A stretch of 32,377 bases of DNA from Synergistaceae bacterium (GCA_017443985.1 JAFSXR010000056.1:1-32377), one strand, 5' to 3'. Shown: positions 17,164 to 25,761, counted from the stretch's first letter. Made by a program: numbers and translations. The notes: generated from the sequence alone by a model not told the origin.

Positions 17164-17841
17164 TTATTTGCTCAATTCTTCAAGACGTTTTAGTAAGTCT
17201 GTACCTTCAAGTTTTTTATTTTCACGTGCATAATCTATTGCCCTTTTGCCGTAATTATCTTCTATGTTAACATCAGCTCCGGCATCAATTAAAATCGCTA
17301 TAACTTCAGGGGAAGTGCTTTCATTGTCAGTGCAGGCATGTATAAGTGCAGTTTTTCCCTCGTCATTTTGATCATTGATAGTGATAGCAGCACCGGCTTT
17401 CAGCAACATATCGACTTCGACTTCTTTACATACAAACCACATTAATACGGTATAGTCTCGAAAATCTTTGGCATTAACGTCAGCTCCGGCCGTTATTAAA
17501 AATTCTATAAGCTGCCGCGTATCACCAAAATCTGCTGCTGCATACATAAGAACTGTCCAATTTTGAGCGTCAGCAGCATTAACGTCAGCTCCGGCGTTTA
17601 CAAGTGCTTTTACAGGTTCCAGGCGGTTTGTCGCTGCGGCATACATCAGAGGAGTTACGCCGTATTTGTCTCTAGCGTTGACGTTTGCACCATTATTAAT
17701 TGCCGCGATTATGCTTCGATTAGGGCCTAGACGAGAAAGTTTCAAAAAGCGTTCGTCGCTCATCGGCCTTGATTTTGCAGCCCATGCCGGAAACACAAAT
17801 ATAATCGACAACAATACCAAAACATCTATAATTTTTTTCAT
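17164..17841 (-). CDS. Exported ankyrin-repeat protein, short
   Basis: A 225-residue protein from the ATG at 17841. That start is chosen because GAGAAGG lies 9 bases ahead and it gives a clean signal peptide (MKKIIDVLVLLSIIFVFPAWA). A further ATG at 17859, directly after the upstream stop, would add MRRYQL. Four ankyrin repeats lie between N- and C-terminal caps; the third is degenerate (VLMWFVCKEVEVDMLLKAGA). The C-terminal cap (AIDYARENKKLEGTDLLKRL) is shared with the longer ankyrin protein downstream, so the two arose by duplication and differ in repeat number. Confidence 0.88.
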   Translation of the reverse strand: MKKIIDVLVLLSIIFVFPAWAAKSRPMSDERFLKLSRLGPNRSIIAAINNGANVNARDKYGVTPLMYAAATNRLEPVKALVNAGADVNAADAQNWTVLMYAAADFGDTRQLIEFLITAGADVNAKDFRDYTVLMWFVCKEVEVDMLLKAGAAITINDQNDEGKTALIHACTDNESTSPEVIAILIDAGADVNIEDNYGKRAIDYARENKKLEGTDLLKRLEELSK

Positions 17842-17859
17842 TAATTGATACCTTCTCAT

Positions 17860-19074
17860 TTACTTCATGCCTAATTGATAATCAATAAACTGCCTTGCAG
17901 CGCGTCCCGACATTCCGCCGTGCCTGATTTCCCATGTATCGGCGGCCTTTAACAATTCATCACGATTAAAATCTAAGCCTGCTTTTTCCGCCAGAGCCAA
18001 AACAATTTCATGATATTCATTTCTTGTCGGAGCTGAATAATTTATTGCGATGCCAAAGCGTGAAGCAAGCGATAATTTTTCCTCAACCGTGTCAGATCTG
18101 TGAATATCGCCGTTGTGTTCCATGTCGTCGCGGTCGCTCCAAACTTCGCGTATAATGTGCCGCCTGTTTGATGTTGCGTAGATTAAAACATTATCCGGCC
18201 TTGTTTCGATACCGCCTTCAATAACCGCTTTGAGATATTTATATTCGCTCTCGTCCTCCTCAAATGAAAGATCATCAATGAAAATTATAAATTTATAATT
18301 GCGATTTCTTAATGTTTCAGTGAGTTTCAAAATTTCCCGGAATTGGTGTTTATAAATTTCAATAACGCGCAGCCCTTGAGAAAAATATTCATTCAGCAAG
18401 GCTTTGACGCTTGTTGATTTTCCTGTTCCGCCGTCGCCGTAAAGCAGAACATTATTCGCCGGAAGTCCTGCTAAAAATGCTTCAGTGTTGGATTTTAATT
18501 CCTGCTTCTGAATTTCATAGCCGATAATGTCATTTAATTTAACATCGCCGACATTTTCATTAGCAACTGGAGTTATAGAATTAGTTTCGAGCCTGAAAGC
18601 CTTATTAAGCGCGAACATTCCTATACCAAAATTTTTATAGAAATCGACAACGTACTCGTAAAATTCTTCAGGGGTGCCGGCATTCGCAAGTTTCTGACTC
18701 CAGTCATAAATTATTGACTTCTTTGTATTTTTGCTATCGCCTTTGAAAAAGGAAATTTGTGCTATACTCTCATGAGGTTGTCTAAAAATTCGCATGAATA
18801 ATTCAAAGTCATGAAGCGCAAAATCTTTCAGGGAACCGGTCGGCGCGTCCCTGCGCTCACATGCGAGGGAAAAGACATTCTCATTGCTCAAGATAAAATG
18901 CGTCAAATAATTATGCCACAAATTACCTTCTGCATAATTACATTCATGAGCTAACTCAATTATCTTGTGAACTATCCTATACGCTGAACTTAAGCTATTT
19001 TTTGCAATAGCACCAGCCAATAAGACAGGTATGCTGTCTGTAGGCGCGTTGTATACAAACATAACTGACGGCAT
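17860..19074 (-). CDS. DUF815 family AAA+ ATPase
   Basis: A 404-residue cytoplasmic ATPase, starting at the ATG at 19074 behind AAGGAGC. A longer frame to 19128 would run into the previous gene and lacks a site. The N-terminal 180 residues are helical. The AAA+ core follows, with Walker A LLYGDGGTGKST, Walker B FIIFIDDLSFE, sensor 1 IYATSNRRHII, and an SLASRFGIAI segment before a C-terminal lid (HGGMSGRAARQFIDY). This is the DUF815 (COG2607) pattern. Biochemical function of the family is not known. Its start lies 2 bases after the stop of a secreted-protein gene, and an exported ankyrin gene follows. That fits a unit devoted to the envelope, but its role in it is a guess. Confidence 0.9.
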   Translation of the reverse strand: MPSVMFVYNAPTDSIPVLLAGAIAKNSLSSAYRIVHKIIELAHECNYAEGNLWHNYLTHFILSNENVFSLACERRDAPTGSLKDFALHDFELFMRIFRQPHESIAQISFFKGDSKNTKKSIIYDWSQKLANAGTPEEFYEYVVDFYKNFGIGMFALNKAFRLETNSITPVANENVGDVKLNDIIGYEIQKQELKSNTEAFLAGLPANNVLLYGDGGTGKSTSVKALLNEYFSQGLRVIEIYKHQFREILKLTETLRNRNYKFIIFIDDLSFEEDESEYKYLKAVIEGGIETRPDNVLIYATSNRRHIIREVWSDRDDMEHNGDIHRSDTVEEKLSLASRFGIAINYSAPTRNEYHEIVLALAEKAGLDFNRDELLKAADTWEIRHGGMSGRAARQFIDYQLGMK

Positions 19075-19076
19075 TA

Positions 19077-19835
19077 TTATTCGCTCCTTATTCCTAAATT
19101 TATTGAGCCGAGCCAGTAATAGCCCCATGCTTTAGACTGCTGCGCGAGTATCGGCATGTCCTGCTCATACCAATGAAAATCAGACTGCCTCAATAATTTT
19201 TTGATCTTCAAGTTTTCGCGGATCAATGCGTTAGAGGGCTTCTGGCTTTCCTTGAGATTTAACTGATGCCAAGAATTTCCGACCCACACATAAACAACTT
19301 TCGGCCTGCTTCCCTTCCATGCGACGGGCGTAGCAGGATTATCAAGCACTCCTATTCTGTCAACAGTGCCCTTCCAGTTGCCAATCGCCATAAAATCATA
19401 TCTGAATGTCCAATCGGGGATATATGTCGATTGATTTTGCCCCTGCGCCATTTGAGAGCGCGTAAAATTTTTCTGCCTCACCGCCGTCATGTCCGAAGTC
19501 GGAAGTTTTCTTAACTCCGAAATTTGAGCCTCGTTTACCCATTTTGTTAAACCTGCCATTGACGGAACAACGGAGCCGACAACATAATTTGTTGCGGCTA
19601 AGTTCGGGCCTTCTAAAGTTCCGTAGACCCACATTCCGTCAGAATTTTTTTTCACAGGATAGCCGTCCAGAGTTATATACCAATCGTCGGGCATGTTATA
19701 AGGCTTATAAACATAAAACGTCATTCCCGAATACGGCGACTCAGGAACTAAAAGCGGCTCGGTTATATATCTTTTTGCTTCAGCAGCTGATGCAATTATC
19801 AGCGACGCAAAAATAATAATTAAAAATTTTTTCAT
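19077..19835 (-). CDS. Secreted protein, unknown family (paralogue A)
   Basis: A 252-residue protein with a signal peptide (MKKFLIIIFASLIIASAAEA). No known family is recognised. Two blocks are shared with its neighbour at 19854: an N-terminal block YSGMTFYVYKPYNMPDDWY, then TLDGYPV and YVVGSVVPS (about residues 34-95), and a C-terminal block FMAIGNWKGTVDRIGVLD, then TPVAWKG and VYVWVGNSWHQL (about residues 145-195), ending in WGYYWLG. The many aromatic residues and W-G patterns suggest compact beta domains acting outside the cytoplasm. CAGGAA and AGGA precede the ATG. The DUF815 gene begins 2 bases after the stop. Confidence 0.8.
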   Translation of the reverse strand: MKKFLIIIFASLIIASAAEAKRYITEPLLVPESPYSGMTFYVYKPYNMPDDWYITLDGYPVKKNSDGMWVYGTLEGPNLAATNYVVGSVVPSMAGLTKWVNEAQISELRKLPTSDMTAVRQKNFTRSQMAQGQNQSTYIPDWTFRYDFMAIGNWKGTVDRIGVLDNPATPVAWKGSRPKVVYVWVGNSWHQLNLKESQKPSNALIRENLKIKKLLRQSDFHWYEQDMPILAQQSKAWGYYWLGSINLGIRSE

Positions 19836-19853
19836 TCCTAATTCCTGCCTGCA

Positions 19854-20792
19854 TTAATATTCTCTACCCGTCAAAATCTGTCCGAGCCATTTATAGCCCC
19901 ACATTACGGCGTATTGTGAAAGGACGTATGTATCATCATCGCCCCAGCTCAACGCATTTAATTTATTTGTATGAACAGTTAAGGCGTAATTTTCGCGTCT
20001 AATCGTGCTTAGCGCGCTTATATGCCGACCTCGTGATGTCATCTGCCGCCACTGCAGGCCCGTCCACGCATAAATAACTTCGGGGTAATCCCCTTTCCAC
20101 GCGACAGGGGTCTTAGGCTTATCAAGCACCCCTATTCTGTCAACGCTCTTCTGCCATTTACCAATCGCCATGAAATTTGTATTCTGCGTCCAGTCGCTTG
20201 CGTTCGGCGAATAAACCACAAGCGCGTAAACTTCAAGCCCCGATGAAGGCGGAGTGTATACCAGCCTGCTTGACTTAGGCTCAAGAATTTGCGGCACTTC
20301 CGGCTTGGGCTGCGGCTTAGGCGTTATTTTTCTTGTCTCTTGAGCCGGGCGCGTCGTAATCGGTGAAACATCAATCCTCAAAACTTCAGGCTGATTTAAT
20401 TCAAGCGTTATATTTTCGTTCGGCGTTGCCCTTCGCGTTCCTACAGGCTTAATATTAATTTGCTGTCTTGTATCCAAAATCGGAGCAACGGAAGAAATTT
20501 TTTCGTTGAGCGGTTTTAATTTCACGACCGAAGGAATTACAGAGCCTACTACATAGCCGGTCTTAGTGATGCCTTTATTTTCGTTTGAAGCGTAATTCCA
20601 AATTCCTTTTTCATCTCTATAGACTAAATATCCGTCGTAAGTTGCAAAAAATTCGTTAGGAACATTAGACGGCTTATAAACATAAAAACTCATTGAGCTA
20701 TACGCAGGCTGCGTAACGAGCTCCGCGCCATTAACCGGCATACACGCACAAATTAAAAAAGCAGAGCATACAAAAATTTTTTTCATGCACAA
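19854..20792 (-). CDS. Secreted protein, unknown family (paralogue B, with proline-rich insert)
   Basis: A 312-residue exported protein paralogous to the next gene. Shared blocks: YSSMSFYVYKPSNVPNEFF with DGYLV and YVVGSVIPS; FMAIGKWQKSVDRIGVLD with TPVAWKG and YAWTGLQW; and a C-terminal WGYKWLG. Between them lies an extra proline-rich stretch of about 70 residues (QETRKITPKPQPKPEVPQI). The start is uncertain. GAGGTGA is 7 bases before the TTG at 20792 and 13 bases before the ATG at 20786; the TTG fits better and is used here. Either gives a signal peptide. It follows the TPR gene by 15 bases. Confidence 0.78.
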   Translation of the reverse strand: MCMKKIFVCSAFLICACMPVNGAELVTQPAYSSMSFYVYKPSNVPNEFFATYDGYLVYRDEKGIWNYASNENKGITKTGYVVGSVIPSVVKLKPLNEKISSVAPILDTRQQINIKPVGTRRATPNENITLELNQPEVLRIDVSPITTRPAQETRKITPKPQPKPEVPQILEPKSSRLVYTPPSSGLEVYALVVYSPNASDWTQNTNFMAIGKWQKSVDRIGVLDKPKTPVAWKGDYPEVIYAWTGLQWRQMTSRGRHISALSTIRRENYALTVHTNKLNALSWGDDDTYVLSQYAVMWGYKWLGQILTGREY

Positions 20793-20807
20793 AATTTTTT
20801 CACCTCG

Positions 20808-22115
20808 CTAATATTGAGTTCCCTGACCGACCGGCGGAATCGGCATATCTGAAATCGTTCCGGGATCGGGCGCAAACTGACCGACCGGCGGCAAATATTC
20901 AAGCTGTCTGCGTTCCGGCTGCGGTGCTTCCTGCTCCGGCTCTACAGGCTCCGGCGGTCTTACGGGCTCGACTTGACGCACGGGCTCAACGTTCTGCGGC
21001 GGAGTCTGCTGGCGTTCGGGCTCTTGCTGTTTTTTTGTCGGCTGTGTCTGCTGCTTAGGCTGTGCCGGAGTTTGTTTAGTCGTATTAGTCTTAGGCGGCG
21101 ATGATTTTTTCTTCGCTGTCTGCTTCACAACTTTTCGCGGAGTTTGAGAAGTTTTCGGCTGGCTATTTTCTTTCTTATCCGTTTTTGCTTTAACAGTCTG
21201 GGCTTTTGGTGCTGACTGCTTAGGAGCCTGCGCGATATTTTTATTAGGTTCCGGCGGATTATAAAGCGGAACATCGGCGCGTCTGTTCTCGTCGTTTATA
21301 TACGTGCTTGAATAGCCCGGAATTTTATAAGAATAATTTTCAGCTTCGTTATTATTTTTTTGTGTCTCGGCTATTATATTTCCGGCCTGAGGCGGCATAT
21401 AGACCGGCGAACTTCCTTCGGGCTCCGGCACTTCTTCAGGACTAGGCGGAACATAAACGGCAGGGGCCCAATTATCTCCGGTCAAAGGACTCGAACCGGG
21501 CTCCGGCGGAACGTACACGGGGACTTTTGGAATTTCCGGGTCATTCGGTGCTGAAGGAAAATTCCCCTGCCCAATGCCAACGCCGTCATTTTTCGTTGCG
21601 ACCGGGTAAACACGCGCAGGGCGTTTCGGATCCCACAGCGGCGTTTTTTCGCTGTCGTTCGGATAATATACGATACGCGACAAAGGCTCAAAGGCCGGGT
21701 CAATTGTTACAGCCTTTGAATAAAAATACTGCGCCTGATTAAATCCTCCTGTCTTTTCGTGATAAACGCCGTACCAGTACCAAGCGTTAGGGTCATTGCG
21801 GTTTTCCTGTATGGCCTTCAATAAATACGGCTTCGCTGCCTCGTAACGCTCCTCCTGCATCAAAGCTATTCCCTTTTCGAGCGATGTTTGTTTTTTTTGT
21901 GCAGGCTTCCGGGCAGGGGTTTTTTTCTTTACTGTCTTTTTTTTCTTTGTAGTTTTCTTTTTTGCCGGAGCTTTTTTTTGCGTATTATTTTTCGGCTGTT
22001 CGGCTTGGGGCTGTATCTGCGGATAAGGCATATACGGCGTGCTGTCGTCGTCCTCCGCGTAAAGAGAATTTGCGGACAGCATCACAGCAATTAACACAAA
22101 TAAAAATTTTTTCAT
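20808..22115 (-). CDS. Exported Lys/Pro-rich TPR protein with YxPP motifs
   Basis: A 435-residue protein with a signal peptide (MKKFLFVLIAVMLSANSLYA). A very basic stretch (about residues 45-78, many KKK and PAKK) precedes two TPR-like repeats (about 79-145: GIALMQEERYEAAKPYLLKA and WYWYGVYHEKTGGFNQAQYF). The remaining 290 residues are low-complexity and probably disordered, with the short motif VYVPPEP, VYVPPSP, VYMPPQA, LYNPPEP, EYLPPVG spread through them, then a Gln/Pro/Lys-rich part. The basic region could bind wall polymers or nucleic acid, and the YxPP motifs could be docking sites for partner domains. Both points are inference. The next gene is 15 bases away, with another secreted protein. 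Confidence 0.8.
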   Translation of the reverse strand: MKKFLFVLIAVMLSANSLYAEDDDSTPYMPYPQIQPQAEQPKNNTQKKAPAKKKTTKKKKTVKKKTPARKPAQKKQTSLEKGIALMQEERYEAAKPYLLKAIQENRNDPNAWYWYGVYHEKTGGFNQAQYFYSKAVTIDPAFEPLSRIVYYPNDSEKTPLWDPKRPARVYPVATKNDGVGIGQGNFPSAPNDPEIPKVPVYVPPEPGSSPLTGDNWAPAVYVPPSPEEVPEPEGSSPVYMPPQAGNIIAETQKNNNEAENYSYKIPGYSSTYINDENRRADVPLYNPPEPNKNIAQAPKQSAPKAQTVKAKTDKKENSQPKTSQTPRKVVKQTAKKKSSPPKTNTTKQTPAQPKQQTQPTKKQQEPERQQTPPQNVEPVRQVEPVRPPEPVEPEQEAPQPERRQLEYLPPVGQFAPDPGTISDMPIPPVGQGTQY

Positions 22116-22127
22116 TTATTAAGTCTT

Positions 22128-22155
22128 TCACTCCTCACTCTGTACTCCTACCTGC
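22128..22155. repeat. Heptanucleotide repeat, four units
   Basis: Units TCACTCC, TCACTCT, GTACTCC, TACCTGC at a strict 7-base period, filling the short gap between the CsgG/FlgT-like gene and the TPR gene. Confidence 0.6.
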
Positions 22156-22157
22156 TT

Positions 22158-23201
22158 TTATCTTCCCGTCATGCCCGATTTTTTTACTACAATGTCTTTT
22201 AATGTTACAGGCTCTTTTTTGTTATCTTTAATAACCCTGACGATCGCGTTGTCATCGTAAACTTTTATGACTTTCACCTTGCCGACAACTTTCGGCAGAA
22301 CTACAACAGGATTTTCGGGGACAACTGTAACATAAGTATCGGCCCTCACAACGTCGAGAACTTCGCCGACTCTGACGTAATCAAGCGCGCCGTTCGCAAC
22401 GCTTCCAAGCGAAATTATATAGTCGCGTTTTTTTTTCGTCGCCGTAGCTGTCGGAGCTAAAATCCTTCCGACCGTCAAATATGATGACGAAAAATTATCG
22501 TTGCCTGCGAACTGAGCGTCAGGCTCGTTATTTCTTATCGCATTGCGTACCTGCGGAAGCGTCTGTCTGTAAGCCTCGTATATTGCGTTTTTAATCGACT
22601 GCCAATGCGACGTTCCCTTAAATTGATCCCAAGTCGGGCGGCTCATTTTTTGTCCTTTATATGACTGCCCCGTCAAGCCTAATAAATCAAGCCCGTATTC
22701 AAACGGAACGCCCAAGCCGCTGATCGCCTTGTCGAACCAAAAAATATCTTCATCAGAGTCAAGCGTAAATTTTCTGTCGCTCCCTTTAACATTTCTGACG
22801 GCTATCTCTTGAACTTTTGCGCGGTCGTAAACCCTCAGCCTTATTAAAGCCCGGCCGGTCTGCGCAGTTCCTACAACGTGCTTTTCTTTCATTACTGCCT
22901 GATAGAGTTCAAGCTGTACGGCCATGTCATCGCCGCGCCGCGAGCCTGACATCCATCTGTTCATAGCTGCCTCGTCAAGAACTCGTGCATCGATTAAAGG
23001 CGACATCTTGAGGAGCTCTTCAAGATATTCCGACATTTTTTCTTCAAGGACGTTGAACGGGTAATATTTACTCTCCCAGACTTCGAGCCCCGTTGAATTT
23101 ATCGTCGGGAATATCACGACTGAAAGCCGCCTTTGACCTTCCGCGCAGGACACGCCCGAAAAAATTAATAGAAACAGAATGACATATAAAAATCTTTTCA
23201 T
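22158..23201 (-). CDS. Exported CsgG/FlgT-like protein
   Basis: A 347-residue protein with a signal peptide (MKRFLYVILFLLIFSGVSCA; the Cys could be a lipidation site, though the preceding residues are not a strong lipobox). Residues about 25-115 (LSVVIFPTINSTGLE, then VLEEKMSEYLEELL and ARVLDEAAM) resemble the domain of CsgG, LpoB and FlgT that binds in the periplasm. The last 90 residues (GEVLDVVRADTYVTVV, VGKVKVIKVYDDNAIVRVI) look like the small C-terminal beta domain of FlgT. Family assignment is by eye and uncertain. AGGAG lies 6 to 7 bases before the ATG. It follows the first gene of the unit by 13 bases. Confidence 0.65.
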   Translation of the reverse strand: MKRFLYVILFLLIFSGVSCAEGQRRLSVVIFPTINSTGLEVWESKYYPFNVLEEKMSEYLEELLKMSPLIDARVLDEAAMNRWMSGSRRGDDMAVQLELYQAVMKEKHVVGTAQTGRALIRLRVYDRAKVQEIAVRNVKGSDRKFTLDSDEDIFWFDKAISGLGVPFEYGLDLLGLTGQSYKGQKMSRPTWDQFKGTSHWQSIKNAIYEAYRQTLPQVRNAIRNNEPDAQFAGNDNFSSSYLTVGRILAPTATATKKKRDYIISLGSVANGALDYVRVGEVLDVVRADTYVTVVPENPVVVLPKVVGKVKVIKVYDDNAIVRVIKDNKKEPVTLKDIVVKKSGMTGR

Positions 23202-23214
23202 TCTTAACTCCTAA

Positions 23215-24393
23215 CTATAACAGCCCTGCAAAGCCTTTAACATACGGTTTAAGATTTACGTACCATGACGCGAACTGCCTGGCCCATAAAAGCCGCGTTA
23301 TAGTGAAGAAATCATCTTCATTTTCGCTCATTGTGTTTAACTTCAACGCCGATTTATAAACTTCTGTCGGGATTAATATAACCATGTCGCCGCGATGACG
23401 GGCTGTCTGCATTCTTGGGTTACAGCCGAAAGCGGTCATGCCCTTATCGTGATTTTCATAAAAAGTCGTCCTGTATGGAACGTCGCCGAGCGTGCCGGTG
23501 TTAAAGTCAATTCTTCTCTGTCTCTCGTAGCCGGCCTCCTGCAATCCTTTCTCGCTGTCGTCCACATAAGTAATTTTAATTTTGTTGAGAATGTAAAAAT
23601 GCCTGATGAATGCCGTTAATTTGAAGCCGAGCCGTGCGAGTCCGGGATCGTTCAAATGCAATTTTTTCTCCGGGATTTTCATCGGCGTAACGTTCGGATT
23701 TATATTCTTCGGTTTTTCTCCGGCAGTCCAAAGAGAGTCGGCCATTTGAGTTCCGTCGGAGCCGCAGTAAGTGAAGCCCAGCAGCATCGCCGCAGCCGTA
23801 ACTCTTACGGTGTTGTGCCAGCGTTCGGGATTAACTTTTTTCAAGTCCGCAGTTATTCCCGTTTTTATCAGAGCCTCCGTGCCGCGTGCCGTTATGCTTG
23901 AAATTTTCATGCGGCCTTCTCTGAACAAAGCCGCTTCAGCTTCATTCAACGGGAAGAACGGACGGAACTCGCCGGAATTTTTATCGCCGTTTGAACAGTC
24001 CGCGACCCATAGAGAGCTTCGCTTTTCCTCCGTCATCATTGCCAGATCGCTTTTGCTTCCGGCAGGCTCCGGGTGATTGAGGGCCTTCTCAAGGTCAATG
24101 ACAACTTTGAAATATTTTGTTTTGAAGTTTGTCCGTGCGGCGTATTCAGCCAAAATTTTTTGAATGGCCGTCTCAAAATCCCCCACAGTGTAATTAAAAT
24201 TTTCTCCCGGCTTTTTGCCGTTTATCGATAAAGTTCTGTCGCGCTTCTCAACCCAAGCTATATGAATGAGTTTGCGCGAATTTTTATTTTTATTAAAAAT
24301 TGACAGACGCGGAGTCTTTCCTCTCGTCCATATCTGAAGGGCTAAGTTCGTATCAATATCGCAGCTGCTGATAATTTTTCCCTGTTCGTCCAT
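23215..24393 (-). CDS. Uncharacterised protein, first gene of the envelope unit
   Basis: A 392-residue protein that I do not recognise. It has no signal peptide or membrane segment. The N-terminal half is basic with beta-like patterns (LALQIWTRGKTPRLSIF, KLIHIAWVEKRDRTL), and the middle includes HNTVRVTAAAMLLGFTY. The first start available is the ATG at 24393; its AAAGGAGC lies 14 bases upstream, longer than ideal, and no better start is in frame. It is the first gene of the leftward unit: a TATAAT stands about 40 bases ahead and only 13 bases separate it from the CsgG/FlgT-like gene. It may be cytoplasmic, or exported by another route. Confidence 0.7.
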   Translation of the reverse strand: MDEQGKIISSCDIDTNLALQIWTRGKTPRLSIFNKNKNSRKLIHIAWVEKRDRTLSINGKKPGENFNYTVGDFETAIQKILAEYAARTNFKTKYFKVVIDLEKALNHPEPAGSKSDLAMMTEEKRSSLWVADCSNGDKNSGEFRPFFPLNEAEAALFREGRMKISSITARGTEALIKTGITADLKKVNPERWHNTVRVTAAAMLLGFTYCGSDGTQMADSLWTAGEKPKNINPNVTPMKIPEKKLHLNDPGLARLGFKLTAFIRHFYILNKIKITYVDDSEKGLQEAGYERQRRIDFNTGTLGDVPYRTTFYENHDKGMTAFGCNPRMQTARHRGDMVILIPTEVYKSALKLNTMSENEDDFFTITRLLWARQFASWYVNLKPYVKGFAGLL

Positions 24394-24431
24394 GCTGAAA
24401 ATAAAAGCTCCTTTATAAATTATTCAGAGTA

Positions 24432-24437
24432 ATTATA
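24432..24437 (-). promoter_or_regulatory. -10 box of the leftward envelope operon
   Basis: A perfect TATAAT on the - strand, 39 bases before the ATG at 24393. The -35 region is not clear. It would drive the ten-gene leftward block. Confidence 0.5.
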
Positions 24438-24647
24438 TAATAATTTTTGACGGCAAAATTTTTCTGAGGGCTCGTGAAAAAATTTTTGATTCTATTTTTT
24501 GAATCAGCTCCGTGAATTTTTATGAGCAATGAAAAAATTAAAACTTTTTGTAGGTGTAAATGTAGTTGCAAAAAAATTTTCGGGATTTATTTTTAGAGTA
24601 AGCGAAAATATTTTAGCACACAAAAAAATTTTGAGCTTTTAGAATTT

Positions 24648-24656
24648 TGCTATAAT
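24648..24656 (+). promoter_or_regulatory. Extended -10 promoter of the glycosyltransferase gene
   Basis: TGC-TATAAT (24648-24656) lies 41 bases before the start codon. The -35 box is weak. Confidence 0.6.
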
Positions 24657-24697
24657 ACGCGAATAAAAATTTTTTCAGCTTGGATTGATGATAAAGT

Positions 24698-25711
24698 ATG
24701 AAAATTCTTCATATCGTCCCGGAATTTGAAGAGGGCGGAGTTGAGCGTTATGTGCTTCAGCTTTGCCGCGAACAGGTTAATAACGGTCATGAAATAACGC
24801 TTGCGACGGCCGGAGGAAAACTTGAAAGATTTTTGCCCGAACGAGTGAAAGTTTTACATCTCCCCGTGCAGCGGAAAAATTTATTTACAGTTTTATACTG
24901 CGCCGTGAAACTTTCAAAAATCCGCGCATGGGATTTAATTCACGTTCATTCGCGTGTGCCTGCGTGGATCGCTTGGCTGACTTCTTCCCTGACAAAAATT
25001 AAATGGGTCGCAACTGCTCACGCAAAATATTCTCTCAATCTCGGAATAAAACCCTTCAAACATTCTGACGGGCTTATATGCGTCTCTGATTTTGTCCGGG
25101 AACATCTGAAAAATTATCTGCCTGAAAAATCAATAACAATTCCCGACGGAATAGGCGAGCCGAAACAAAAATGGCAGGGAATTTATTTTCCTGAGAATAA
25201 AAAATTTTTATGCGTGGGGCGTTTGACGCGCAAAAAAGCCGTTGACACGGTGCTAAAAGCTCTCGGCCTTCTGAAAAATTACGAATGGACTTTAGATATT
25301 TTAGGCGACGGCCCACAGCGCGGCGAGCTTGAAAATCTTGCTGACGAGCTTGGAATTAAAGACCGCGTAAAATTTTTAGGATTTCGCGACGACGTTGAGA
25401 AATTCATGAGCGAGTCGGCGTGTCTGCTTTTTTCTTCACGCGAGGAGGGATTTTCTTTGACGGTCCGCGAGGCTCTTGCCGTCGGTCTGCCGGTGCTAGC
25501 GTCCGACCTTGAACCTATAAGGCCGTTAGCTTCGGGCGCGTTGATTCCTGCTGATGACGTTGGCGCGTGGCGCGGTGCTATTCTGAAAGTTATTGAAGGC
25601 GGCCCGGCGAGTCCGTTATCGGCGGAAAAATTAATTTCGTTCAGTGAAAATGCCCGGCAGGTCGAAGAATTTTATGATAAAATATTGACGGAGGGAAGCG
25701 AAGGAAGCTAG
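24698..25711 (+). CDS. GT4 family glycosyltransferase
   Basis: A 337-residue GT-B glycosyltransferase, cytoplasmic or loosely bound to the inner membrane, that moves a sugar from a nucleotide donor to a glycan or lipid acceptor. The N-terminal acceptor domain starts IVPEFEEGGVERYVLQL, with the GGVER loop typical of GT4. HVHSR and ATAHAKYS follow near residues 90-110. The C-terminal donor domain has FLCVGRLTRKKAVDTVLKAL, ILGDGPQRGELE, and the EEGFSLTVREALAVGLPVLAS segment whose Glu residues hold the nucleotide sugar. Acceptor unknown; surface polysaccharide or protein glycosylation, including flagellin, are options. The start has a weak ribosome-binding site. The last codons are part of the tandem duplication that follows. 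Confidence 0.92.
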   Translation: MKILHIVPEFEEGGVERYVLQLCREQVNNGHEITLATAGGKLERFLPERVKVLHLPVQRKNLFTVLYCAVKLSKIRAWDLIHVHSRVPAWIAWLTSSLTKIKWVATAHAKYSLNLGIKPFKHSDGLICVSDFVREHLKNYLPEKSITIPDGIGEPKQKWQGIYFPENKKFLCVGRLTRKKAVDTVLKALGLLKNYEWTLDILGDGPQRGELENLADELGIKDRVKFLGFRDDVEKFMSESACLLFSSREEGFSLTVREALAVGLPVLASDLEPIRPLASGALIPADDVGAWRGAILKVIEGGPASPLSAEKLISFSENARQVEEFYDKILTEGSEGS

Positions 25712-25761
25712 CTGAACCCTCCAGTTGTAAAGAGCCTTAAATTAAAAGCTCTTCTCCGAAA

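Larger units (their letters stand above)
24394..24697. other. Divergent promoter region
   Basis: This AT-rich gap separates the leftward envelope unit from the rightward glycosyltransferase gene. It holds one -10 box for each direction (listed separately) and several runs of A and T. A 24-codon frame with CRCKCSC (24522-24596) has no ribosome-binding site and is not called. Confidence 0.6.

Noticed and set aside
15972-17841. Ankyrin proteins as host-directed effectors
   Set aside because: Both carry ordinary Sec signal peptides and sit in an envelope gene block; nothing indicates injection into host cells.
24522-24596. 24-codon frame with a CRCKCSC motif
   Set aside because: No ribosome-binding site before the ATG, in a very AT-rich promoter region; the Cys motif could be chance.
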